Positions 47,511 through 56,575 of a stretch of 64,000 nt of DNA are shown piece after piece (position 1 is the first letter of the stretch; each line of letters opens with the position of its first letter). The notes beneath the pieces are model-generated. The model was not told where the DNA came from. It searched no databases and was given only the letters and a program-made list of their open reading frames with translations. Source of the DNA: Holothuria scabra (lineage: Eukaryota > Echinodermata > Holothuroidea > Aspidochirotida > Holothuriidae); assembly GCA_037179385.1 (NCBI GenBank), contig CM074195.1:8447787-8511786 (forward strand), in the 5' to 3' direction. The translations under genes were made by a program, and so were the position numbers.

Positions 47511-49309
47511 GATCGTATTAACAGCAGCATTTCCCCTAGAATTCTATTTGTGAGGTTGCCACCTCATAGAAGTTGGCAACCACCTCACACAAAATTGCTG
47601 TAATTTGCCACCTGTTATGTACCAGATATTAAAGAAATGATAGTTTTCCCTCCCTGTTAATGTTGGAAATGGTATCATTTTACCCCATGGACTAGTACCA
47701 TCTCACAACCCCTAAAGGTCAAGGGAAACCTTCAACAGATATTGGTTACTTTGATCTAGTAGGTACCTTATGAAGACAAAAGATTATAACTGCTAGTTTT
47801 AAGTGCAGGATAACAGCTTGCATTTGTCCCACTTCTAAAGCCAAGTCTGCATTATCTTTACATTTGGACAAAAACATCACCATAAATTTGTTGGATGATG
47901 CTAACCAACAAATACATAATCTTGTGGAATGACCTCTCTACAAATTTGCAGAACTTCCAACATGTATGAAGGTGTTCAACTTTTAACTGCATCTTTCATC
48001 TTTCGAAAATGTTGAAACATTTGTACAACAATGCTTCTTGAACAAATGTATGATCATGCGGACATGGCTTTACTTATCTGAACCAGATTTGGAATGCTTT
48101 TAAGCAGATTTGCAGGGTGAATAAAATATTATGAGTTTGCATACCCGCATGGGTGCATCTCTTGTTTTGTGCATGAGTACAACATGCCAAAATGATGCCA
48201 CAGAACTGATGGTTCTCAACTTGGAATGATGGCAGAAATTCATCCTTCATGGCTAGTTTTTTACAAACTTCTCAAGGATGACTGGTAGTGGGTATTATTA
48301 AGACAGGAGTTTAAAGAAAAATTATTTAGCAATTATCTGTACTGCAAAGTTCAGGTTCTATAGTAAATTTACACCTTTCTTGATGTATATTTTGTAAAAG
48401 GTATGATTCAATGCAAAATTTATGCCTTCAGATCTTTGGAAATAAAAGAAAGGTTACATAAAGAGAACAATAACTTAACAATTCTTGGACAGAATTTTAA
48501 TTGGACAATGTTTATGACAAGATATATTGCTGGCTGGTGGGTTTTAATTAGACCTACAAGATTTGTCTTCTGTGGAATTAACTTGACATGTATTTTACAT
48601 GTTTTTTGATCTTTTTTTTCTTTATTTTTTGAGAAGAAAATTTGGGAAGAACCACAAATGCAAGACTTGCAAAATCTGTCAGGACAATTATGTGTATCAA
48701 TGTAGGTGCTAAGGTGCAATATAGCATGCTTCTGCACTTGTCTTTCAAATTCCATGAAAAAATATATTTGTTTCTGGAAATTCCCTACACATTTCCCTTT
48801 GGTCCATCTGAATCCTCCCAAAAATGTTTAAGTGGGAGGGGGGGGGGGGGGGAGGGGGAGGGTATTTCTTGCATACATTTTGAGCCCTAGCACAAAAGAC
48901 AGATGAGCATGAATCCGTTTTTTCAGTACAAGTACAGGCTATTTTCTAAAACTGTTTGTACTCAACACAAGCCTGCTTTCAAGGGAATTGAACACTTTGC
49001 AAAAATTCCTATAGTACTGTAAATATCGCAGTCTGTATCACATGCATCAGGCAGCTAATTTAATTGCCAAGTAGGGTGCTAACACAACATCACAAAGGAT
49101 GAAATATAATTGTAGAAAACATGAAAACAACCATAAGATTTTATCACAATCTTTTCTTGTAAGGGTGTTAAAACAATCAACAAAGAATGCCACGTTCCTG
49201 ACACTTGAAGTGGAAACAAATCGTGCAACCACTGCAATACAATAATGCACACAGCATTGGTCTCAACATAAAGATGAGACCATACAGTGTGGATCAAGAC
49301 AAATAAGGC
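47511..49309. other. Likely 3' flank or 3'UTR of M6PR, unassigned
   Basis: It lies directly downstream, on the minus strand, of the M6PR stop codon. No clear end signal was chosen. A G run is near 48838-48852. Confidence 0.35.
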
Positions 49310-49435
49310 CTACATTGGCAAGATGTTTTCATCTCGATCCTCGTCTTCATCCATTCCCAGTTGGTCGTCTCCCAGGCCTTTGTAGCTTCGAGCTTCCTCT
49401 GTCCTGCGACATCTGCACATGAAATCACAACCGTC
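49310..49435 (-). CDS. M6PR: M6PR last coding exon (cytoplasmic tail end)
   Basis: The acceptor is TTTTGTTTCTTAG. It has 41 codons then TAG at 49312-49310. It encodes [27 protein letters not shown] and the sorting end DENILPM. The cysteines match the palmitoylated region of vertebrate tails. Confidence 0.95.
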   Translation of the reverse strand, partial: DGCDFMCRCRRTEEARSYKGLGDDQLGMDEDEDRDENILPM

Positions 49436-52400
49436 CTAAGAAACAAAAACAAGAGTGCACATTGAAATTTAGTTCGATGAGATTTCACTGCTAAGTCTCT
49501 AACCAAGTGGTTTAAAGGGCCAAACCTCACCCCAAACTGCACTTTTGGTACGGGGGTACCAAAATTCTCAATTGGCAATTGGCTCAGCTCTTTGATTGAC
49601 AGCTAATTCAAACAATGCAGAGTACCAAGGCTTATATTATACAGCATGAAGGGTACTGAGAGTGTTTTGATTATATAAATTGAGTTTTTCTATACTCACC
49701 TTGAAGCAATAAGCTGAGATTGTATCTGGATGAGGATGAATTTCAGACAATTGTGGGAGGGGCTTAAGTAAGAAGGTTAGGAGAAATGGTGCTGTTTGGG
49801 GTGAGAGAACTGGGCCTTTAAGTACAGCAGGTCACAGCCTTTTTCCAGTTGTGACTCACTGGCTAGTTTTCCTTACTGCACAGCTCCTGCTGGGTAACAA
49901 GCTCAATTGCAGGAGGTTCCATTTCTAAAGTCTTTGATACTACCCCACCAGGAGTTGATTTCCAGACATGCAAGTTGGATGCTCTTATCACTTGACCATG
50001 CAGTTGGTCTTACACATTGAGAGATCTTGTGCATAAATGTCTTACATGTGGCTTCACTCTAGCTGGTTAACAATGAACACACTGAAAGGAAAATGCAGTT
50101 ACTCCAGTTTGAATTAGTTTTAAGTAGTAGTCCAACCCAGGGGCATAACATCTGGTTTGTGGACTGGGGCCAAATATTTTCCAACCGCCGGTTGAACCCT
50201 TGATCATACCCTGAAACGAAATTCAACCATACAAACACTAGAGCTAGTGTTTGCATGGGTAACCCGGGTACCCCTGTACCCGCCCGCCATCGTATTACCT
50301 GGTTCCAAACCTACTACCCGAATCTTAAAAAAAAATGCATGCAAAAGGATCATCCCATTTACGCCATTGCCCACGGTAATGGACTAAAATATTTTGCCAA
50401 TTTGGTTAACATTCTCCGATACTGAGAATGAAGAGAGCCCCCAGAAATTATGTGTAAGTTAGATAGTTGTCTGTACTTCGTTTCTGAAGTTGAAATTTTT
50501 ATCAGCGTGCGGCCCGATCGCGCTATCGTCACGTAGTGGGTTTCTTCTCACACATCACATGTATATTGCTTATAAACTTACTCGCAAGCAAGCTATCTGA
50601 CGGCCGATTCAAAATCACATCGTACTGTTTCACGCAGACATAGCAAGACATACTGTATCACCCCCGCCCAGCTCGCAAAGACAGTGCCCGTAACGTTCAC
50701 CATGCTAGGTAAACTGAGCCTTGCATGTATACACGATGTTATTATCAGAGCCGGTTCGTACGATAGGAAATGCATTCTTTCTAGCTTAGCAGCATCAGAT
50801 ATGATACCTTCCTAAAAGGTTCTAAACTTGAACGGTACATGTCATGGTTAAGAAATGCATTCTTTCTAGCTTCAGAGCGACAAAATCTGAGACTCGTACG
50901 CACAAGGTGTATTATCAATACGGTATGCCACCTCGAGTATAATCCTCGAATATTTCTTAATGGTTAAAGGTGTCAGTTTTACGCAAATCAACACTTTGCT
51001 GCTATCTGCAAAGTAAAACGAGATCAATGTAATAACACCGTAAACATTCACAATTTTTTTTTTTTTTAAATAGGCCAGTATATATTACGTTATTTTGCCC
51101 CAAAATGGCGCTCGAGCAGACTACGAAGTTTATGTGTGAAAGTTATGTTACCGTGCCTGGATGTCGACACGAGGCTAGCTACGTAAGAACGTACATACCC
51201 CATTAGCGATAATTCTAACGCACATTGCAAAGTAGTATGAGGGAAGTTCACAAACATGACGTCGTTTGTTTACAATCAGTAATTTCTGACGTGCAAGAGA
51301 ATACCATAATACAGGGCTCTGATTAGCTGATATTTTTAAATCAGTGGTTTAAAAGGAGAAGCTTCGAGCTCTTGCTATGCTGGCTTTTCAAGTAGGAAAG
51401 CGTCCCAAAATTCAATATCAAATTGATATAGGCCTTGGGAAGTATAATTTTCTTATTTGACTGTTTTCTGTTACGTTTTTTTTTTTACTTGTCATTTTGA
51501 TCTAAAACAAAACGAGACGATTAAACCTTCTAACAAATCAAATGTTTTTGAACTTGGGAACTGTGATCGCTATACCTATCCAATACAGATGTTAATGTTA
51601 CCATGCATGTCTTATGGAGTATGCCTTACAAAATGCTCATATCTTTTAGTCACCGTATGTAACACCGGGTAACCCAGGTACCCGACGGGTATGGCGATCG
51701 GGTACCCGGGTCCTAATTTTAAGTACCCGTGCAAACACTAACTAGAGCACACATATACAAACACAAACAAGCATGAATACCTGCCCTGGAAGCCCTACAG
51801 TCATTTGCATACCATAATATTATATTTTGTTGAAGAGGGTGACAAACAATGATGGATAACTCTAACAGACTCTTAGTCTTTTGACAAGTGGTACTTAGTG
51901 TTAATGAAACTTATAAAATTTCTTGGTATGAAATATTTTTGAGACAGGTATTGCCGTATTAACTTTCCATGAAATTTCTTCGATTCTGGAAAAAAATGAA
52001 AAAATCAAAAAGGAAAAACAAAACTTAGAAAAACTTGCACAGACTTTTCTAATGATCGAACTCACCGCTGCAAGATTCCCAAACTTTGTCCAAAATTCTA
52101 AATTTGGAATTTGCTCCCTTCCCTTAGCTTGTTGAACAAAACGTTGGTATAAGAAACCCACCACTAGGTATACTGCTGCTACTACAAAAACTCTACAGAA
52201 GAAAAAAAAAATAAAAATTAATTCAATTATTTTACAAGCGACTAAACATTTCAAATCTATTTTCCCTCCTCCCCATGTTGGTGCTATGCTAAAAACGTGT
52301 TAGAAATATCACCCCCCTAACAGTATTGGGGCAATTTCCAGATAGTACATAGGAAACAATGTGTAAAATTCTTGCAGAAAAATATTTTCTTTCCAAGACT

Positions 52401-55400
52401 TGTGAATGGAGTGTTGAGATTGCCTGATCATGCACCTTAAAGGGAAAGAGTAGTCACCCCAGCTTGAAGTAGTGTAGTAAACTGTTCTGTTTCATGATTG
52501 GTTCTTGAAGGTCATGTTACAATATTTTTTTCTTTTCAAATGTAAAATTTACCAGTAGTACAGTTTATAATATGCAATGATGAAATCCTAAAATATTATG
52601 GAAAATACTTTGAAGAGAAATTTGAAGAAAATTCTGACATGAAGCTGTTGCCTCAAAATAAGTTTGGAACAACTGCTCTTGCCTTTTAACACCAACAGAA
52701 CTGTCCTTTTTTCCACCTTCCTGGTCTATGAAAAGCTGCAAACGGTTTGTTTTCACAATTATTTCACGATTTTAATTCTGCACCACATTTTTCCATTCAC
52801 TTACAGTAAAAGTAACACAAATTGATCCATGATCATGGTCTAACCTTGTGATCAATTACAGTATGGTAAAGGCTGTAAAGTGTGGCATCTGTGTGGAATT
52901 TTTTTACCCGACAAATATTCAGAAATTTTCATTCAATAGTAATTAACATAAAGTTGATGTTCCTTCTAACCTGAAAGACCTCTTCATTGTTTCAGTAATT
53001 CAGGTAAACAATCAGATCAGCAGTGAAAAGGAGGTGGTAGAACAAAAGGTCAATATTCTTTGCCAAACTCATATTGCCCCTTTAAAATGACATGTTTGTA
53101 CTCCTACTTCCAAACATTTTCAGATGAGGGCAACATTTAAAATTTGTACTCACACCTGTGTGGTTAGTTGAGTTACACTAGCGTAGCCAGCGGGGGAGGG
53201 GGGGGGCAGGGTGCCCCCCCCCTCAAATATTTTGGGGATGCGTTGGGCAATGTTGAAAAAATGAAGGAGAGCCAAAAAAAAATAAATAAAAAAAAAAGAT
53301 AAAGAGGCAAGAGGAGGGAGGGAGTCTGGGATTTTTTTTGACGTTTTTCAGGGGGAGGAGGGGGAAGTATGCAGTCCCTGGCGGCGACTAGTTTCCCTGA
53401 TGGTTTACATGTTTTTTGCTCTCAAGGGAATTTGCCCATTAAGAACACAAAATTTTCAGCATGTTACGCCTGCTGTAGATTCACTCCAGTATTGTTAATA
53501 CTTCCCTGCTCCTGGGAATCTACGGGCTCACTTCAGGGAAGTTGCTGGCATTCTGAGACTATATCTGCCATAGAAATATGCTCACAATGACCATGCATAA
53601 ACCTTGCCCATTGAAGACAACTCCCATGCACGTGACACATAACTGGCACGAAGGTAACCCACAGATCTAGAGCCTGTAACCTATGTCCCTGAGCTAACAC
53701 AAAACTCTTACGTGTGGGATAACACATGTCACATGGAGGGCAAGTAAAACCCACACAGTTATCACACATTCAACAGTCAAGTACTACAGTATGCAAAACT
53801 AACCCAAATCTTGTCAAGTCTGTCTGCAGAAATTTGCTTGCCCCTTGCAAGCCTGTGTTAGCCTGCCTGAAATAGCGTGAAAGGGACTTTATAGAAAATG
53901 TTAAAATTTTGAACTTTGTGGTGTCCTTACTTGTAACTGTTTTGTGCATAATTTGAAAAAGTTTGTGTCATAACTGAACTGAGCCTTTAAGTGGACACTC
54001 ATTAAACAGTTATTTGTATGTAGGATATGAGTACTGTCTTCATTTGACCAATTTGTCAATTGTATGAGAAGAAAGCCTAACAGCTTCGGAAAAAATTTGT
54101 TGAATTAACGGACTAACTCAATGAGCCGCATTAACGAGTAATTTTTTCAAGTTGGCTTCCGTTAGGGGTATGCAGCCCTATAGACCTTTTTCCAAATAGC
54201 AACTACAATGAATTGTGGGATAGAGTTTTGGGTATACGTCAATTTTCACCACAGTAAAATGCCATTGACAAAAATGACAAACACCAAAACTCTGTCCCAC
54301 AATCCTTTGTAATTGCTATTTGGAAATAGGTCTATTGAATACTTCCTAGAATTTAGCCCTCTGTATGTTCACTAATTATTCTTCAATTCAGTTGTGCATG
54401 TTGATAGCAATTTGAATGAATGCTTGCATTATGATAAGCAGCCATCCTCTACAGTGTCCAGAAGGCTGTTTGCAGCAGAAAATTCTGGATTCGACTTCAA
54501 ACAAATACAGCAGTAACAATTCCCCCACAAACCACAATTTAAACTGAAAATAATTTTGATCAATAATATTTATATGAAAACTCACATTATAATAAGCAGC
54601 CAACCTATACCAATACCAGAGGGCTGTTTGTTACAAGCAACTCTAGATTCAACTTCAAACAGATAATAACAATCACCCAATTTGTTGTTATTTTCTTCTA
54701 TGACACGAGCATTAATCTGAAAAGAAAAAATATGAATTAATACGTCAGAAGTTATGGACTCTCCTCAAAGTGATTATCATAATGCTAATCAGGTAAAGTC
54801 ATTTTCAAAATTCCTTCCAAGTACACTACAAAATACAGGACTGAAGGAGAGGATGCAATTTTCTTATTATTTGACCTGGAGTTACGATAAGGTGTATGAT
54901 TGCACCTTCCCACACTTAATTCAAAAAGTTCAACTAAGAAAATATCTGTCTGCAGGAATTGTTTATATACCGACCTAGCATGTGGTTGAGCACCACAACT
55001 GTGATGATAATGCTGAATCCCACACAGCATGTGACCACCAACCTTCCAACCAAAAGAAGGGGAATTAATAAGGTGTTACAACAATCTCTTACTCATAACA
55101 AATAAAAACTTTTGCTCTAAACATAGCTTCCTTATATGTCACCCAGCTTCTTACAGGAATCCTCTTTAGGCTAGAAGCATATGAGGTATTGACTTTAAAG
55201 TGCATTATGTACCACAAAAAGTTCTTAAAGAGATACAGTACAGTTGGAGTTATGTCAATGTTTCCAAGGTACAATGTTCCTGAATCTGCAGAACATCGTC
55301 ACTTCTGGGAACATCAAACCCTGGAAATAACGAACCTCATAATCATCACCAATTCATCAAGATACAGGGAACATCAGTCTTGGGAACATTGAACCCAATG

Positions 55401-56575
55401 GACATCGGGTAGACCATGTACAGTTACCTTAAAATTTTCTGATGAGTAAACATATTGTAGTTGCCTTTTTCCTCTTCTTTTTTTTTTCTTCACCAATACT
55501 GTATATTGTAACATACTTTTTCCGGACTGTTCTTTCCACAAAGTTTCATGGAGTTTCTCAGTAAGTTAGTGAGTTGGAATGGTCTTGGTATGGCCTGCAT
55601 GGCCAAGACTCAAAACTCCAAACCTCCAGACTGCAAGTTGGATGTCTAACCACTTGACCATGCTGTCTGTCAAAAAGTTCCATGGAGCTTCTAGAGTCCT
55701 CTCCTAAGTCTTTTTCTTGTATTAATCTCAACTGTTTCTATTGTATGAAAACGGTAAACTCAAATAATTGTTGTCAAAAATGGAATTACAGTACTTACTG
55801 GTTGTACAGCATCTTGGTTGCATGTCATGACAATATGAGATTGCCTTTTTTGGTGACTACAATGATTTCCATATTCATCCCCATCCTTATATGTTAATAT
55901 AATCCAGTTAGCTGTGTGAAAGGAAGAAATATATTAAAACTTGTTTACAGCAACGAACCTTACAAGGGCTCAATTTTCATGGGTGTCTGAGACAACTTAA
56001 ACCACATAGGCTACGGTACAAACAACCAAACGTTGAAAGATGGTTGTGCAACCACTTTTTTCTCCTTTATAATTGAAATGCAGGACTGTATGCTAGGCGT
56101 ACCTCTACTTATACTTCCCAGTCTCGGTTAGAGTTATCAAGCCCTACAAAGTTGTTGAGCATACAGTAGTACACTGTCCTGCACTCACTTTCTCTATACT
56201 GCTGTCATGTTCTGTATACCATTCTTCTTCAAAATCTCTCTGAAAAGAAATCTCCCCTGTTATCTTTGTTTTCCAGCCACTTCCTGCAAATCTGGTCTTG
56301 ACTCTCCCATCAATGGGTTTCAAAATTCAACCTTCATTTCAAATGCCAAAGGACCATTTGTAATACACCTGCACTTCTGACCATAAGTGAAGTGAAGAAG
56401 TGAAGTTACATGCTACTTACTTCCTTGCTTAATATCTGTCTTGTCTAGTCTTCCAAGGGTGTGAGTAGTCTTTAATTTTAAATCAAGTTGTTCTACTCCG
56501 GCACCATTTCCATTTACATCCACACAGAAACCAATGCTATAGCTGTAATTTCCTGCATCATCTTTTACTTTGATA
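49310..56575 (-). CDS. M6PR: Cation-dependent mannose-6-phosphate receptor (N-terminus missing)
   Basis: Five joined exons, 56575-56421, 55911-55799, 54716-54586, 52192-52066 and 49435-49310, give a continuous frame to the stop, with GT-AG borders and matching phases. M6PR carries mannose-6-phosphate-tagged acid hydrolases from the trans-Golgi to endosomes. The lumenal lectin domain has [43 protein letters not shown] and SRVAC. Five of the six expected cysteines are present, and the sugar-binding Gln, Arg, Glu and Tyr have counterparts; the metal-site Asp before NHC is Gly. One membrane helix ([20 protein letters not shown]) follows. The tail keeps [33 protein letters not shown] and a terminal acidic di-aliphatic signal DENILPM. 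The signal peptide and first cysteine lie on an unfound upstream exon. Identification is by remembered similarity to the human protein, strongest in the tail. Confidence 0.93.
49512..49822 (-). mobile_element. MITE family A, copy 7 (best-preserved ends)
   Basis: It starts TTAAAGGGCCAAACCTCACC and ends GTTTGGGGTGAGAGAACTGG then GCCTTTAA. It lies 77 bases upstream of the last M6PR exon, inside the last intron. On the minus strand, the direction of M6PR transcription, it carries TTCAAGGTGAGTATAG. Confidence 0.9.
49835..50013 (-). mobile_element. tRNA-derived SINE, copy 3
   Basis: On the minus strand it reads ATGGTCAAGTGATAAGAGCA, then TCCTGGTGGGGTAGTATC, AAAGACTTTAGAAATGGAAC and AAAACTAGCCAGTGAGTC. 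This matches the head-to-tail order of the copy at 5191. Box B is decayed. It sits in the last M6PR intron next to MITE A copy 7. Confidence 0.75.
50245..51740. mobile_element. Non-autonomous hAT-type element with GGGTACCC repeats
   Basis: It starts TAGTGTTTGCATGGGTAACC and ends GTACCCGTGCAAACACTA. The same octamer ACTAGAGC flanks it at 50237-50244 and 51741-51748, a perfect 8-bp target duplication typical of hAT. Both subterminal regions carry repeated GGGTACC/CCGGGTAACC words. The 1.5 kb interior is GC-richer than its surroundings and has no transposase frame. It lies in the last M6PR intron. Confidence 0.88.
52066..52192 (-). CDS. M6PR: M6PR exon: membrane helix and start of tail
   Basis: The acceptor is TTCTTCTGTAG and the donor GTGAGT. 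The first base completes an Ile codon and the exon ends in phase 0. It encodes [17 protein letters not shown] and [21 protein letters not shown] corresponds to the tail Phe-Trp signal of the mammalian receptor. Confidence 0.95.
52438..52692 (+). mobile_element. MITE family C, copy 2
   Basis: It starts TTAAAGGGAAAGAGTAGTCA and has TTCATGATTGGTTCTTGAAG, TACTTTGAAGAGAAATTTGA and GCTGTTGCCTCAAAA. It ends near CTTGCCTTTTAA. A family B copy follows within 40 bases. Confidence 0.7.
52731..53086 (-). mobile_element. MITE family B, copy 5
   Basis: It has TTTTAATTCTGCACCACATT, CAGAAATTTTCATTCAATAG, CTGAAAGACCTCTTCATTGT and the right end AACTCATATTGCCCCTTTAA. The left inverted repeat is eroded (GCAAACGGTTTG). 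Confidence 0.75.
53087..54180 (-). other. Part of an M6PR intron with a G/C-run repeat
   Basis: Around 53180-53360, GCGTAGCCAGCGGGGGAGGG, a C run and an A-rich stretch mark an old dispersed repeat. The rest has no recognised feature. Confidence 0.45.
54181..54333. mobile_element. Fold-back element, family J, copy 2
   Basis: The left arm (54182-54231) begins AGACCTTTTTCCAAATAGCA and the right arm (54284-54332) ends TTGCTATTTGGAAATAGGTC, with arms of about 50 bases that pair almost throughout. The related copy is at 24273-24443. Confidence 0.8.
54428..54543 (-). CDS. M6PR: Duplicated M6PR exon, possible mutually exclusive alternative
   Basis: This is a diverged copy of the exon at 54586-54716, lying 42 bases downstream of it. 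It has its own acceptor (ATTTTCAG) and an open frame of 38 codons plus two bases, so it enters in phase 0 and leaves in phase 2 exactly like the main exon. Shared blocks are [14 protein letters not shown] (NKQPSG in the main exon) and GWLLII. All six base differences inside FEVESR, KQPSG and GWLLII are silent third-position changes. The donor is GC (AT|GCAAGC) in place of GT, which is rare but used. The copy lacks the cysteine before YYLFEV and the glutamate eight residues before it. It could be a real alternative exon or a slowly decaying duplicate. Confidence 0.5.
54586..54716 (-). CDS. M6PR: M6PR exon: end of lectin domain and start of membrane helix
   Basis: The acceptor is TTTTCTTTTCAG and the donor GTGAGT. 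It enters in phase 0 and leaves AT, which becomes Ile with the next exon. It encodes [34 protein letters not shown] and GWLLII. The Glu eight residues before Cys and the second Tyr match the sugar-binding pair Glu133/Tyr143 of the bovine receptor. Confidence 0.95.
55565..55675 (-). mobile_element. tRNA-derived SINE, copy 4 (fragment)
   Basis: On the minus strand it reads CATGGTCAAGTGGTTAGACA, then TCCAACTTGCAGTCTGGAGG and GAGTCTTGGCCATGC. The head resembles copy 3 and the body is mostly lost. It lies between two M6PR exons. Confidence 0.6.
55799..55911 (-). CDS. M6PR: M6PR exon: NHC loop of the lectin domain
   Basis: The acceptor is CTTTCACACAG and the donor GTAAGT. Two bases complete a Thr codon and the exon ends in phase 0. 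It encodes [17 protein letters not shown] and [15 protein letters not shown] corresponds to Asn104-His105-Cys106 of the bovine receptor and the Arg five residues later to Arg111. The Asp before it is Gly here. Confidence 0.94.
56421..56575 (-). CDS. M6PR: M6PR exon: first recognisable lectin-domain part
   Basis: The acceptor is CTTTCCTTGCAG and the donor GTAAGT. One base completes the previous codon and one base is left over. It encodes [17 protein letters not shown] and [14 protein letters not shown], with a glycosylation site NYS and the sugar-binding Gln in GVEQ. About 70 residues of signal peptide and mature N-terminus are expected upstream on exons not found. Confidence 0.92.

Noticed and set aside
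48420..48821. A 133-codon minus-strand frame downstream of M6PR
   Set aside because: It has no similarity to known proteins and no splice link to the M6PR stop exon. It is most likely chance in the 3' flank.
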